Below are positions 42,188 to 51,663 of a stretch of DNA of 64,000 nt, piece by piece. Source of the DNA: Candidatus Thiodictyon syntrophicum (GTDB lineage Bacteria > Pseudomonadota > Gammaproteobacteria > Chromatiales > Chromatiaceae); contig NZ_CP020370.1 of the NCBI RefSeq assembly GCF_002813775.1, forward strand, positions 3,311,501-3,375,500, read 5' to 3'. The position numbers and the translations under genes are program-made. Numbering within the stretch: position 1 is the stretch's first letter; the number at the start of each line of letters is the position of its first letter. The notes beneath the pieces are model-generated. The model was not told where the DNA came from. It did not search any database and worked only from the letters and a program-made list of their open reading frames with translations.

Positions 42188-45100
42188 GTGGGCCTCACCG
42201 TGGACCCGAACCTGCTCGGCGCGCTGCTCGCCGACGTCCGCGACGCCCCCGGCCACCTGCCGCTGCTGGAGGACTGTCTCACCGAGCTATGGACTCGCGA
42301 GCGTGACCGCCCCGACCAACGCCTGACCCTGGCCGGCTACCAGGCCCTGGGCGGCCTCCATGGGACCCTGGCGCGGCGCGCCGACGCGCTGTTCGCGACG
42401 CTGTCGATGCAAGAGCAGGCCGCCGTGCGCTGGATATTGGTGCAGCTCACCCGCATGGGCGAAGGCACCGAAGACACCCGCCGCCGCGTCGTTCAAGCCG
42501 ATTTGGTCAATGACCGCTATCCAGCCGAACTGATCGCCCGCACCCTGGTCCGGCTCGCCGATGCCCGGTTGGCGGTCAGTTCCGCACTCCAGGCCCGCCG
42601 AGTGGCGACTGGCGACGGTGCGGGCGCTGCCGGTGAAGGGGAGGGCGCGGCGGCCCCGCCGGAGGCACTCACTATCCCAACGGTCGAGGTTGCACACGAA
42701 GCGCTGATCCGCCACTGGCCGCGGCTGCGCGACTGGCTGGACCGTGACCGGGCCTTTCAGACCTGGCTGCGCCGCATCCAGCCCGAGGCTCAGGACTGGG
42801 GTGGCCCGGACGGTGACCAGGACCCCGAGCGCCTGCCCCGCGGCGCCCGTCTCGCCGTCGCCTTGGAGCAGCGCGCGGCCAATCCGGGGCTGCTGGACCC
42901 AGTGACGCAGTCATTTATCGATACGGCCGTTCAGCGACGGGACCAGGAGCGTACAGCCGAACAGGAGCGGCAGGAGCGGGAGTTCTGGGAGGAAGCCGCG
43001 CGTCGGGAGGCGCAACGTCGAGCCGAGCTACAGGCGCACGAGGATCGCCAGCGGACCCGTCTCAAACGGACCCGGCTGGCCGCCGCCCTGACCTCGATTG
43101 GCCTCGTCGTCTCGATTTGGCTCGGCTACCTCATTTCCGCGGCGCGTGACCAGGCCCAAGCCGCGCGCAACCAAGCCCAGGCCGCCGCCCAGACGAGCAA
43201 GGAGGACCTGTTCGAGGCGCGCCTTACTCAGGCTGCGCTCCTCGCCCGGGAGGAGGACTACGCCGGGGCCTGGCGGGTGCTCGGACAGAGCGCCGACCTC
43301 GACCCAGCCATCCGTCCCGATCGCCGCCACGCCCGCAACCTGCTGGCGGGCCTGGTGAACCTGTATCGCGGTGTGTCGGATCAGGTCTATCGGGGGCCAG
43401 GGGCGGCCCTGATGGCACTGGCTGTCAGCCCCGATGGGCATTGGCTCGCGGCTGGCGGGGAGCGCGGCACCCTGGTGGCCTTCGATAGGACGGGCGGCGA
43501 GCAGCCCGCGCCTCTGGCGACCCATGACCCGGCGGCCGGGGCCGTTGGTGCCGTGACGGCGGTCGCGTTCTCGCCGGACGGGGGGCGTCTCTACAGTGCC
43601 GGCGAGGACGGCCGCATCCTTGCCTGGTCCGTGCCGGATTGGCAGCCGCAGGAGCTTGGGAAGACCCGGGACGGCGTGCGATCCATGGCCCTGAGCCCAA
43701 AGGGTGAGGTCCTCGCCAGCGCCGGTCAGGGCGCTGGGATCACCCTGTGGTCGACGGCCTCCGGTGCGGTGCTCGGCGAGTTGGTTGGTGAAAGCAGCGC
43801 GGTCGCGCTGGGTACGAACCTCGCATGGTTTTCCGATGGCGTTCGGCTGGTGAGTGAGGGACGCAACGGCAAGGTCGGCATTTGGGACACCGCGACCCGC
43901 AAGGAGCGACTCTTGGCCGGGGAGCATAGCCCGGCCCTGTCCGGTCTGGCCACTGGCGGTGTCGCGATCAGTCCTGGCGGGGCTCTGGTTGCCAGCGACG
44001 GGGAGGACGGTCTGATCGTGCTGGCCGACACCGTTACCGGCAAGACGGTCCGGGTACTCAAGGCGCAGGACACGGACGTCTCCAGCCTCGTATTCGATGG
44101 TTCGGACCAGCGCCTGATCGCGGTCGACAAAGACCAGAGCGTCAAGGTTTGGGACACGCCGACCGGCACGACACTGCGGGTCTATCAGGGACACGACGCC
44201 GGCATCGGGCCCATTGTGTTGCACGATGGGGTCTTCTACACCGCCTCCAATGACGGCACCGTCCAGCGCTGGCCCTTGGGGCTACCCGACCAATGGGCCT
44301 GGGACCTGGACGACGCCGTGCCCTGGTCGGTGGCCTTGGACCCTGACCGGGGCTTGGTCCTGGTGGGCCTGGCGGAGGGCTCCATCCGCGCCTATGCCTT
44401 GCCGGGGCCGGGGTCCCGCGATACCGCCGACGTCGCCGACTCATCGTCGGATACCGCCAGTGGGTCCGCGCCGAAAGGCGAAGCCAGCCGGGTGATCGAC
44501 AGCCTGCGGTGGCCCTCATTGGCTACGTCGCTCCTTGGTGTCATCGCACCCGTGAATACGGCATTGGCTCAATCGTGGGTTCTTGGGCCGGAGCGGGATG
44601 CGCGGGGCGTGGAGGAGGCGCGGGTGAGGGCGCGCACGGCGGAGGATGCGCGGGTGCGGGCGCGCATGGCGCTGGAGGCGGAGCAGAAGGCGGGGGGGCC
44701 GGAGCGGGATGCGCGGAAGGCGGAGGCGGCGCGCATGACGCTGAAGGCGAAGAGGGCGGCGGAGTCGGAGCGGTCGGAACATCCTCGGCGGCCCCCGCGT
44801 TCTAACGTGTCCGGCTTCTCGGCGGGCGCTAATAAGGATCTACAGAGCGCAAAGGAGCGGCTCGGGCGGATCGAGCCGCCCGATAACCCCCCCGAGGGAA
44901 TGCCGGAGCCGAGAGGGTTGGAACAGCCCGCGCATCTGATGCCCCGGAATGTCGCGGCGACACAAGGCCCCGCCCCCCAAGTGACTCTGCTGCGGCCCAC
45001 ACTCGGCGGCGCGTTCAGCAGCTTTGCATTGAGTCCGGACGGCCGAATCCTGGCGATTGCCGGTGACGATCATCGCGTCCGTCTCTGGGCAATCGTCGGC

Positions 45101-45823
45101 GCATCCGGCGATGCCCAGATCAAGCCCTTGGACCGCCCGATGAAGGACCATCAAGGTGCGGTCCGCGCGGTTGCGTTCTCACCGGACGGACGCCGGCTCG
45201 TCACGGCGAGCGATGATCGTCAGGTGGGCATCTTCGACGTAGCGAGCGGGACCGGCGAGTTCTACCCGGTCGATGAGCCTGGGCAGTTCGAGTCGGTCCA
45301 GATCGACGGCTCGGGCACGCGCGTCGTCACGGCGAATCTGGAGGAGCGTACCGTCCAACTCTGGCACCTGGACGGCCGGCGGCTCGTCAAGGGTCAACCC
45401 ATCGCCACCTTTGCGGACAAGCCCCTCTGGGCCACCCTCAACCCCGATGGCCGCCAGATCGCCGCGGTCGGACGCGGCTCCAATGTCACCCTCATCGACC
45501 TGGACGCCGCGGACCGCCCCATGCATTCGCGCCGACTCCGCGGCCACCAGGATACCGTCTACCGGGCCATCTACAGCCCGGACGGCGGTCTGCTCGCCAC
45601 CGTGAGCGCCGATAGGACGCTGCGCGTCTGGGACCTGAAGACCGATGCGGCCCTGTTCACCCTGCATCTGCCGGCCGAGAATCTCGACCCAGGTCCGCTC
45701 TGGGACTTCGACTTCCGCTGCACCCAAAACCAGCGCACCTGCTGGATCGCGGTGCCGCTGACCATGGGGCGCCTCGCGCTCTACCGCCTTCCTTATGCCG
45801 ACCCGCCGCCCGCGATGCACTAG
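42188..45823 (+). CDS. STAND ATPase remainder, transmembrane helix and WD40 repeats, C-terminal part of split gene
   Basis: 1211 residues in the same frame as the caspase part, opening at GTG 42188 just two codons after the stop, so reinitiation is conceivable. The start continues the nSTAND winged-helix region (LLADVRDAPGHLPLLEDCL, VEVAHEALIRHWPRLRDWLD). A coiled coil (RREAQRRAELQAHEDRQRTR) and one membrane helix (LAAALTSIGLVVSIWLGYLI) follow near residue 300, then WD40 repeats (AVAFSPDGRRLVTASDDRQV; LYSAGEDGRILAWS; LLATVSADRTLRVWDL). Around 44580-44780 a repetitive Glu/Arg/Ala-rich insert interrupts the propeller. WD40 repeats in such proteins act as sensors. Confidence 0.8.
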   Translation: MGLTVDPNLLGALLADVRDAPGHLPLLEDCLTELWTRERDRPDQRLTLAGYQALGGLHGTLARRADALFATLSMQEQAAVRWILVQLTRMGEGTEDTRRRVVQADLVNDRYPAELIARTLVRLADARLAVSSALQARRVATGDGAGAAGEGEGAAAPPEALTIPTVEVAHEALIRHWPRLRDWLDRDRAFQTWLRRIQPEAQDWGGPDGDQDPERLPRGARLAVALEQRAANPGLLDPVTQSFIDTAVQRRDQERTAEQERQEREFWEEAARREAQRRAELQAHEDRQRTRLKRTRLAAALTSIGLVVSIWLGYLISAARDQAQAARNQAQAAAQTSKEDLFEARLTQAALLAREEDYAGAWRVLGQSADLDPAIRPDRRHARNLLAGLVNLYRGVSDQVYRGPGAALMALAVSPDGHWLAAGGERGTLVAFDRTGGEQPAPLATHDPAAGAVGAVTAVAFSPDGGRLYSAGEDGRILAWSVPDWQPQELGKTRDGVRSMALSPKGEVLASAGQGAGITLWSTASGAVLGELVGESSAVALGTNLAWFSDGVRLVSEGRNGKVGIWDTATRKERLLAGEHSPALSGLATGGVAISPGGALVASDGEDGLIVLADTVTGKTVRVLKAQDTDVSSLVFDGSDQRLIAVDKDQSVKVWDTPTGTTLRVYQGHDAGIGPIVLHDGVFYTASNDGTVQRWPLGLPDQWAWDLDDAVPWSVALDPDRGLVLVGLAEGSIRAYALPGPGSRDTADVADSSSDTASGSAPKGEASRVIDSLRWPSLATSLLGVIAPVNTALAQSWVLGPERDARGVEEARVRARTAEDARVRARMALEAEQKAGGPERDARKAEAARMTLKAKRAAESERSEHPRRPPRSNVSGFSAGANKDLQSAKERLGRIEPPDNPPEGMPEPRGLEQPAHLMPRNVAATQGPAPQVTLLRPTLGGAFSSFALSPDGRILAIAGDDHRVRLWAIVGASGDAQIKPLDRPMKDHQGAVRAVAFSPDGRRLVTASDDRQVGIFDVASGTGEFYPVDEPGQFESVQIDGSGTRVVTANLEERTVQLWHLDGRRLVKGQPIATFADKPLWATLNPDGRQIAAVGRGSNVTLIDLDAADRPMHSRRLRGHQDTVYRAIYSPDGGLLATVSADRTLRVWDLKTDAALFTLHLPAENLDPGPLWDFDFRCTQNQRTCWIAVPLTMGRLALYRLPYADPPPAMH

Positions 45824-45958
45824 CCCGGGACGTCAAGGCTGGTCGTTGGAAGCTGCCGACAACCCAACCCTGAAATCATGGGCGCGGGGCGGTGCTTTTC
45901 TCGTACCCGGCGAGCGTTCCGGGGGCGCGGCCCGCGCCGCGGGCTTATACTCGCGCCC

Positions 45959-46750
45959 ATGTCCCGACATCCCGCAGTAGCCCCCATGGAACAACCCCCA
46001 GTCCCCCGCAAACGTCCCCGCGGCATCTATCTGCTGCCCAATCTGTTCACGACCGCGGCCCTCTTCGCCGGGTTCTACGCCATCCTGGCGGCGACGCAAG
46101 GGCGCTTCGAGGCGTCGTCCATCGCCATCTTCGCGGCCATGCTGCTGGACGGGTTCGACGGGCGGGTGGCGCGCATGACCCACACCCAGACCGCCTTCGG
46201 GGCCGAGTACGACAGCCTCTCGGACATGGTCGCCTTCGGCGTGGCGCCGGCGCTGGTGGCCTATCACTGGGCCCTGGGCGGGCTCGGCAAGCTGGGCTGG
46301 CTGGTCGCCTTCGTCTACTGCGCGGCGGCGGCCCTACGTCTGGCGCGCTTCAACACCCAGGTGGGCACGGCCGACAAGCGCTTTTTCCAGGGCCTACCCA
46401 GCCCGTCGGCGGCGGCCCTGGTGGCGGGCGGGGTCTGGATCGGGGCGGATCAGGGGATAGACCCGTCCTACGTCTCCTGGATCGCCGCGGCCGTGACCGC
46501 GGGGGCCGGGTTGCTCATGGTCAGTAACTTCAGGTATTACAGCTTCAAGCAACTCGATCTGCATGGGCGGGTGCCCTTCATGCTGGCCGTGGCGGTGATG
46601 CTCGGAGTCGCCCTGATCCTGATCCAACCGCCGATCGTCCTGTTCCTGGGCTTCCTGGGCTACGCCATCTCGGGCCCGGTCTGGACCCTGATCAGCCTGC
46701 GCGACCGGCGCGCCTCCCGGCGCCGGGGCCGGACCGGCGGCGGGGTCTAG
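45959..46750 (+). CDS. pssA: CDP-diacylglycerol-serine O-phosphatidyltransferase
   Basis: 263 residues from ATG 45959. Membrane protein with the CDP-alcohol phosphatidyltransferase signature DGRVARMTHTQTAFGAEYDS followed by LSD, matching DGx2ARx8Gx3Dx3D. The leading RGIYLLPNLFTTAALFAGFY and later AAAALRLARFNTQ and FFQGLPSPSAAALVAG are typical of the PssA (type II-like, Bacillus-type) subgroup rather than its PgsA relatives. It makes phosphatidylserine, precursor of phosphatidylethanolamine. TTATACT lies a few bases upstream of the ATG and could be a -10 for a short leader. Confidence 0.88.
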   Translation: MSRHPAVAPMEQPPVPRKRPRGIYLLPNLFTTAALFAGFYAILAATQGRFEASSIAIFAAMLLDGFDGRVARMTHTQTAFGAEYDSLSDMVAFGVAPALVAYHWALGGLGKLGWLVAFVYCAAAALRLARFNTQVGTADKRFFQGLPSPSAAALVAGGVWIGADQGIDPSYVSWIAAAVTAGAGLLMVSNFRYYSFKQLDLHGRVPFMLAVAVMLGVALILIQPPIVLFLGFLGYAISGPVWTLISLRDRRASRRRGRTGGGV

Positions 46751-46758
46751 GGTTGCGC

Positions 46759-46917
46759 TTAGAGCTTGCCCAGTAAGACCAGGATCAGCAGGATCAACAG
46801 GACCAGCCCGACCCCGCCGCTGGGGGCATAGCCCCAGGATTGGCTATGGGGCCAGGTCGGCAGGACCCCCAGCAGGATCAGAATCAGAACGACGACCAGA
46901 ATGGTACCGAGTGACAT
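46759..46917 (-). CDS. DUF3309-like small membrane protein
   Basis: 52 residues, too short for most ORF cut-offs. MSLGTILVVVLILILLGVLP is followed by WPHSQSWGYAPSGGVGLVLL and another hydrophobic stretch. The two helices joined by the TWPHSxxWGYxPSGG loop are the hallmark of DUF3309, small hydrophobic proteins often induced by stress. Convergent with pssA, 8 bp apart. Confidence 0.85.
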   Translation of the reverse strand: MSLGTILVVVLILILLGVLPTWPHSQSWGYAPSGGVGLVLLILLILVLLGKL

Positions 46918-47164
46918 GGTGTTTCTCCGGATTGGGGCAGTGGGTCAAGGGTGGGAACTGCGCCGCGCGCGCCTGACCGGTGGGTTGGCAGGCGCGGACC
47001 GCCGCTGTCATCGGGTATTGGCTCAGGGCCAAGACCCGGCCGACAGGGCTTTCGATGGAGTAGCCGCGGGTCGGTTCGCACCTGCTCCATTACACCCGAG
47101 TCTAGCCCCGATCGTCGTGCCGTTCGGTGCGTTGGCGTACATAGCCTGGGCCTTGATCATAAAC

Positions 47165-47353
47165 AACGGTTCACTGATAGGTTAAACAAGTCCAGCAGAG
47201 ACTGCTCTTGGCGTCGTTGTCGTTGTCGTTGTCGTTGTCGTCATCAAGGTTACCATCGCGCCCCGGATTCCCTCCCACCCCAAATCGCATCGCTTCTTCG
47301 ATTACGACAACGACAACGATTGCGTCTGTGTTTAACTTGTTCTTGACTCGTCA
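47165..47353 (-). repeat. GTCGTT-armed hairpin element, copy 2 (inverted)
   Basis: On the minus strand it reads like copy 1 at 10840-11046: CGAGTCAAGAACAAGTTAAA, a GTCGTTGTCGTAATCG arm, GAAGCGATGCGATTTGGGG, then ACGACAACGACAACG and a TTGTTTAACC end followed by TCAGTGAACC. It abuts the stop codon of the ABC transporter gene. The remainder of 46918-47164 shows no gene. Confidence 0.8.
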
Positions 47354-49105
47354 CTAACTCCGGCAACACCCGTACGGCCGCGATGGCTGGGTGATGTCCC
47401 AGGTTCCCGACCGATCCAGCCGCAGGACGCGATCATGATATTGGATCAAGGTGGTGCGGTGGCCGACGCTGATGAAGCCGATACCGGAGTCCTTGAGCAT
47501 TGAATAAAACCGCTCCTGATTGTCTTCATCGAGTGCACTGGTGGCCTCGTCCAGGAAGGCAAAGGCGGGGCCGTGGAGGAAGAGTCGCGCGAAGGCCACG
47601 CGCTGCTGCTCCCCGATCGAGAGTACGTTGGTCCAGTCCAGCACGCGCCCCAGATCACTGTCGACGCGCTCCAGCACGTCCGCCAGATTGACCTTGCCTA
47701 CCACCGCGATGATCTGTTCGTCGCTGAGGTCGCTGGCGGGATAGGGATAGAGCAACTGATCGCGCAGATTGCCGTCGATCATGTAGGGGCGCTGGGGGAG
47801 GAACATCATGTCGCGCAGCGGCGGGCGTTCGATCGTACCGGAGCCGATAGGCCAGAGCCCGGCGATGGTGCGCAGCACCGAGCTTTTGCCCGTGCCGCTG
47901 GCGCCCATGATCAGCAGGCTCTGACGGCGGCGCAGTTCCAGGGAGAGTCCGATCACCAGGGTCTTTGCGTCATCCGGGGTGCGCACCGTGAGATTGTCCA
48001 GCTTTACCATGCGGCCGTCGTCCGCGGGTGCCGGGTCGCCCGCCGGCGCCGCGCGCTCCTCATCGGCGTCGAACTCATCCAGCTCGTCCCATAACATGCC
48101 AAGCCGCCGGACGCCCGCCAGGTAGGCGCTCAAGCGTTCAAACTGGGTAATGATCAATGAGACAGCCGCCAGCACCTGGGCGAAGGCCCCGGCCGACTGG
48201 GTGACGACGCCGAACTCGACCTTCCCGGCCATGAATAAGGGCGCCACGATCACCACCGGCAGGATGATGGCGGCATAGTTGTAGCCGGTGACGAAGAATG
48301 CCAGGTTGCGATTCCAGCCGATAATACTCAGCATGTTCAGGACCGCCGCCCCCAGACGCCCCACCAGGTCGCGCTGTTCGCGCCCCTCTCCGCGATAGAA
48401 GGCGATGGATTCGGCGTTATCGCGAACCCGCACCAGGCCATAGCGGAAATCTGCTTCCTTCTGATACTGCAAATAATTCAGCCCGATCAGGCGCCGGCCG
48501 ATCAGGATGCTGAAGCCGGTGCCCGCGATGGCATAACACAACAGCACGCCCACCAGGGTTGCAGAGATCGACCACAGCACGCCGACGAAGGCGATCAAGG
48601 TTACCGTGGCGTTGAGGGTGATGAGCAGGAAGGACAAGGAGGTACCGGTAAAGTTGCGCACATCCTCACTGATACGCTGGTCCGGGTTGTCGATGCTCGA
48701 TGACCCGCGCAACCGGTAGTAGGCACGGTTGTTGAAATAGCGTCGGATCAGGTGTTGTGCCATCCATTCCCGCCACAGCAGGGCGAGGCGCTCCTCCGTC
48801 CACCGGTAATAGACCCCCAGCGGGATAGCCAGCACGAAGGTGCCGAGATACCACCAGAGCCATTGCCGGTAGGCCGGCACATCCTTGTCGGCGATGGCGG
48901 TCATGAAGTATCTCGCCACATAGCTCATGAGCACCTGCACGCCGCCGACCGACAGGGCCAAGGCGAGCAGAATGACGACGAAAACAAGCGCCTTGTAGCG
49001 GATCTGCGAGCCGAAAAAGAACGCCTTGGAGATGATCCACAACTGCCGCACGAGTCCGCGGTCAGACCCCTGTCTCTCTGCGTTCTGATCGGTAGCTTTG
49101 ACCAT
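47354..49105 (-). CDS. SbmA/BacA/YddA-like ABC transporter, fused permease and ATPase
   Basis: 583 residues. The N-terminal 350 residues have six membrane segments with the SbmA_BacA/ABC_membrane_2 pattern (LWWYLGTFVLAIPLGVYYRW; RISEDVRNFTGTSLSFLL; FWSISATLV-like VLWSISATLVGVLLCY). The C-terminal ATPase has Walker A LIMGASGTGKSSVLR, signature LSIGEQQRVAFARLF, Walker B FAFLDEATSALDE and the H-loop VGHRTTL. Relatives (YddA, ABCD-like) import or export peptides, fatty acids or B12; the substrate here is not readable from sequence. The 3' end touches a repeat element. Confidence 0.85.
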   Translation of the reverse strand: MVKATDQNAERQGSDRGLVRQLWIISKAFFFGSQIRYKALVFVVILLALALSVGGVQVLMSYVARYFMTAIADKDVPAYRQWLWWYLGTFVLAIPLGVYYRWTEERLALLWREWMAQHLIRRYFNNRAYYRLRGSSSIDNPDQRISEDVRNFTGTSLSFLLITLNATVTLIAFVGVLWSISATLVGVLLCYAIAGTGFSILIGRRLIGLNYLQYQKEADFRYGLVRVRDNAESIAFYRGEGREQRDLVGRLGAAVLNMLSIIGWNRNLAFFVTGYNYAAIILPVVIVAPLFMAGKVEFGVVTQSAGAFAQVLAAVSLIITQFERLSAYLAGVRRLGMLWDELDEFDADEERAAPAGDPAPADDGRMVKLDNLTVRTPDDAKTLVIGLSLELRRRQSLLIMGASGTGKSSVLRTIAGLWPIGSGTIERPPLRDMMFLPQRPYMIDGNLRDQLLYPYPASDLSDEQIIAVVGKVNLADVLERVDSDLGRVLDWTNVLSIGEQQRVAFARLFLHGPAFAFLDEATSALDEDNQERFYSMLKDSGIGFISVGHRTTLIQYHDRVLRLDRSGTWDITQPSRPYGCCRS

Positions 49106-49359
49106 TGCTGCTCGGGGGCATAAGGCGGTGAGAAGAGGTCAGATCGACCTGAGTCCGGCAGTTGCTCACGCCAAGATTACCGTGCAGTCTAGTGCCAAGG
49201 CGCCGCGCGCTCTGTCTGTTACCGCACCGACGGGCCTGGTCCTTTCGCCTATTCTCAAGACGATGGCGGTACCCCGCTCTCGCGACGCCAAGCAATTGGT
49301 CGCCGTCCCCTGAGCGCCGGCCGCCGCTATCGCCTCCCAAATCCTGGAGATATCAAGAC

Positions 49360-49632
49360 ATGTCCATGAAATATTCGATCATTAGCGGGGCCGGGGCGAT
49401 CGCCATCGCTTTGTCGGGCGTGCTCTGCGCGCAGCTCGTGGTGGATCAGGTGCCGAGTGACAGCGCCGACCAGTACAAGCAGTTGAAGGTGGACGAGGCC
49501 ACCGCCGCGGATGCCAGGTATCACGCCAATCGTACCGAACCCAACCGCCAGGCCCGCGACCAGGCCGAAGCGCAGGCCGGGGCTGCGATCGAGCGGGCCA
49601 ACGGGCCGGCGCCGCAACAAAGCCCGCGCTGA
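49360..49632 (+). CDS. small exported protein, unknown function
   Basis: 90 residues from ATG 49360 (GGAGA 10 nt upstream). N-terminal hydrophobic signal/anchor ISGAGAIAIALSGVLCAQLV. The remainder is hydrophilic, Ala/Gln/Glu-rich and helical (QYKQLKVDEATAADARYHAN). A cysteine at the end of the hydrophobic segment is not in a clear lipobox. It is followed on the same strand by further small membrane proteins, a cluster with a stress-envelope look. Confidence 0.6.
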   Translation: MSMKYSIISGAGAIAIALSGVLCAQLVVDQVPSDSADQYKQLKVDEATAADARYHANRTEPNRQARDQAEAQAGAAIERANGPAPQQSPR

Positions 49633-49706
49633 AAGGCTCAACCCCGGTACGACGCCGCACTCGCGACGCGGTAGCGGGCCACTAAACCTGTGAGAGAGAG
49701 AACGCA

Positions 49707-49925
49707 ATGAACGCAATGAAATTGGTAGCAGTCGCGCTGATCGTCGCCGGCGCCCTGGGACTGGCGTATGGCCGTTTCAGCTATACCAAGGAGACGCAAC
49801 AAGCCCAGATCGGGCCGCTGGAGCTGACGGTCAGCGATCAGCAGACCATCAATATCCCGGTGTGGGCCGGCGCGGCCGCCATTGCCGCGGGCCTGTTGTT
49901 GCTGGTGATACCCAAGAGCGCTTGA
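49707..49925 (+). CDS. small two-helix membrane protein
   Basis: 72 residues; AGAGAGAGAA precedes the ATG. Hydrophobic helix KLVAVALIVAGALGLAYG, a polar loop with the motif FSYTKETQQAQIGPLELTV, and a second helix IPVWAGAAAIAAGLLLLVIP. Similar proteins are widespread in Proteobacteria and lack a known role. A decayed second copy follows immediately. Confidence 0.7.
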   Translation: MNAMKLVAVALIVAGALGLAYGRFSYTKETQQAQIGPLELTVSDQQTINIPVWAGAAAIAAGLLLLVIPKSA

Positions 49926-49977
49926 TGGGATGGGATGGCGAGCGCCGAAACAACCTCGGGTCTTGCGGAGAACGACG

Positions 49978-50217
49978 CTGAACGCACCGAAAATCGTCGC
50001 CATCGCCCTGATCATCACCGGGGGGCTGGGCCTGACATCCGGCGGCCTCCCTTCATCCAGTGAGATACCCGGCACGACCTTGGGTCCGGTCGTCAAGTGT
50101 CAAGGTGCCTGTCGCATCGCCGACGACCCGGGGCCGTCGCTCCATTCATCGGCGCTATTGGGCATCAGTGCGGCAACGAACAGACCTGGCTTGTGCCTTC
50201 TGACAGACTGCTCCTGA
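49978..50217 (+). pseudogene. degenerate tandem copy of the small two-helix membrane protein
   Basis: LNAPKIVAIALIITGGLGL (from CTG 49978) parallels MNAMKLVAVALIVAGALGL of the gene just upstream, but there is no ATG at the matching place. The loop is degraded (SSSEIPGTTLGPVV for SYTKETQQAQIGPL) and the second helix is lost. It looks like a recent duplication that has decayed. Confidence 0.55.
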
Positions 50218-50234
50218 CCTCAGAAAGAGCAGTT

Positions 50235-50377
50235 ATCCACAGATGAACACAGATGAATACAGATTAATAAATTGACTTACGCCTGGTCAGGGACTCACCT
50301 TGCCGGTGATGATGACAATAGCGATAAGCGCTTGACATTTCAAATAGCATCTGTGTTCATCTGTGTCCATCTGTGGA
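50235..50377. repeat. inverted repeat of ATCCACAGATGAACACAGAT units
   Basis: Arms 50235-50265 and 50348-50377 pair with about three mismatches. The layout of iterated units is the same as in the GCAAATGAAC elements at 7604 and 17701, with G/A exchanges in the unit, suggesting a common ancestry. It fills most of the gene-free stretch 50218-50503. Confidence 0.75.
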
Positions 50378-50503
50378 TTGCAGGATTAGATGAAAGGCAG
50401 GAAGCCTTGCCCGCAGTCGCTCGTTTCCTCGCTTGGAGACTGAGCGGACCAACCCCAACCCGGCCAGCGGCCGGATGACCGATCAACCACCGGAGATATC
50501 AGC

Positions 50504-50794
50504 ATGTCGACCAAAGACGACTATATTGCGAAGATGAAATCCCAACTCGACTCATGGAGCGCGGAGATCGACGCACTCGAGGCGAAGGCGAATGACGTCA
50601 GGGAGGATGCCAAGATGAAATACGCCGAGCAACTCGCCGCGCTGCGCGTCAAGCGCGAAGAGGGCGAGCAGAAGCTGGTCGAGATGCGGGAGGCCGGCGA
50701 AAGCGCCTGGGAGCAGGTGAAGGCCGAATCGGAAAAGGCCTGGGCGGCGTTCAAGGACTCGGTGCAGGCTTTTCAAGCGCACTACAAGGCCTAA
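50504..50794 (+). CDS. small coiled-coil protein, unknown function
   Basis: 96 residues; GGAGAT upstream of the ATG. The entire chain is a charged amphipathic helix (YIAKMKSQLDSWSAEIDALE; AEQLAALRVKREEGEQKLVE), with no membrane segment. Similar small helical proteins occur as cytoplasmic stress-induced proteins. Neighbours on both sides are small membrane proteins. Confidence 0.7.
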   Translation: MSTKDDYIAKMKSQLDSWSAEIDALEAKANDVREDAKMKYAEQLAALRVKREEGEQKLVEMREAGESAWEQVKAESEKAWAAFKDSVQAFQAHYKA

Positions 50795-50901
50795 GCGGCC
50801 GGCGCCCGCCGCGGTGGGCGCCGTCCCGGAACGCGCGGTCGGAGTCTGAACTCCGGTCGCCGTGAGGGTAGAGGCGGGGCGTCAATAACCCGCCGTCGTG
50901 C

Positions 50902-51168
50902 TCAAGCAGGTTTGTGCTTGAGGAAGCTGGCGAGCCAGATCACCAGCACGGCCCCGAGCAGCGCGGTGACGATACTGCCGACCAGCCACACGAAGTTGGC
51001 CAGATCCCCGATCAGGGCGAGCAGGATACCGCCCACGGCGCCCCCGGCCATGCCGAGGAGCACATCCCCGATGGTTCCGAAGGGCGGGTTTCCGCCGATC
51101 AGCTTGCGGGTGACCAGTCCGGCAAAGGCGCCGATCAGCATCCAGATCAGGATTGTTGTAGAGAACAT
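50902..51168 (-). CDS. GlsB/YeaQ/YmgE family membrane protein
   Basis: 88 residues from ATG 51168; a longer frame to 51219 lacks support. WMLIGAFAGLVTRKLIGGNP, then GTIGDVLLGMAGGAVGGILL and VGSIVTALLGAVLVIWLASF match the transglycosylase-associated (PF04226) family: small inner-membrane proteins with three helices, often stress-induced. Confidence 0.85.
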   Translation of the reverse strand: MFSTTILIWMLIGAFAGLVTRKLIGGNPPFGTIGDVLLGMAGGAVGGILLALIGDLANFVWLVGSIVTALLGAVLVIWLASFLKHKPA

Positions 51169-51626
51169 AACGGGAAGCTCCGAAGGTTGCAGGGAGTCCG
51201 ATGAGGGACTGCTGGACAAGGTGTGATGCGCCTGGTCGGCACGCGGTCATGCCGCCGGCGATGAGACTGGCCCCACCGCCGCCGTGACGGCGTCTCACTG
51301 GCAGGGGCACCCTACTGAAGTTTAGCCCACCCATCGCGCTGCCTCTGTTCGGTACCGCACGGCAGGCCGGGCCTGCGCCGGGCGAGAAGCCGGGACCCCT
51401 GGTGCAACCCACCGGGATCGGCGCCCGGAAACCTGGCTACCTATGTGTCTCGCCGCACCGAGTCCCGCGCGGCAGGCGGTTAGCCTGCCGCTGGAGCAAT
51501 CGGGATCATCATCCCTCGTTCGCACCGGCGGCGGGCAAGGCACCCGGGTCACCGGTGCCCGGGGCTCCACGGAGTCGCGGCGCACCCCACCGGGTGCAGC
51601 CGGCGCGCCGAGCGCATTTACATAAT

Positions 51627-51651
51627 CCAACCCAACCCAACCCAACCCAAC
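51627..51651 (+). repeat. pentamer tandem repeat (CCAAC) x5
   Basis: Five CCAAC units end 12 bp before the ATG at 51664 of a PEP-CTERM-like gene. The 440-bp stretch 51220-51663 contains no gene I can support apart from this array. Confidence 0.85.
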
Positions 51652-51663
51652 TGAGCAATCCCA

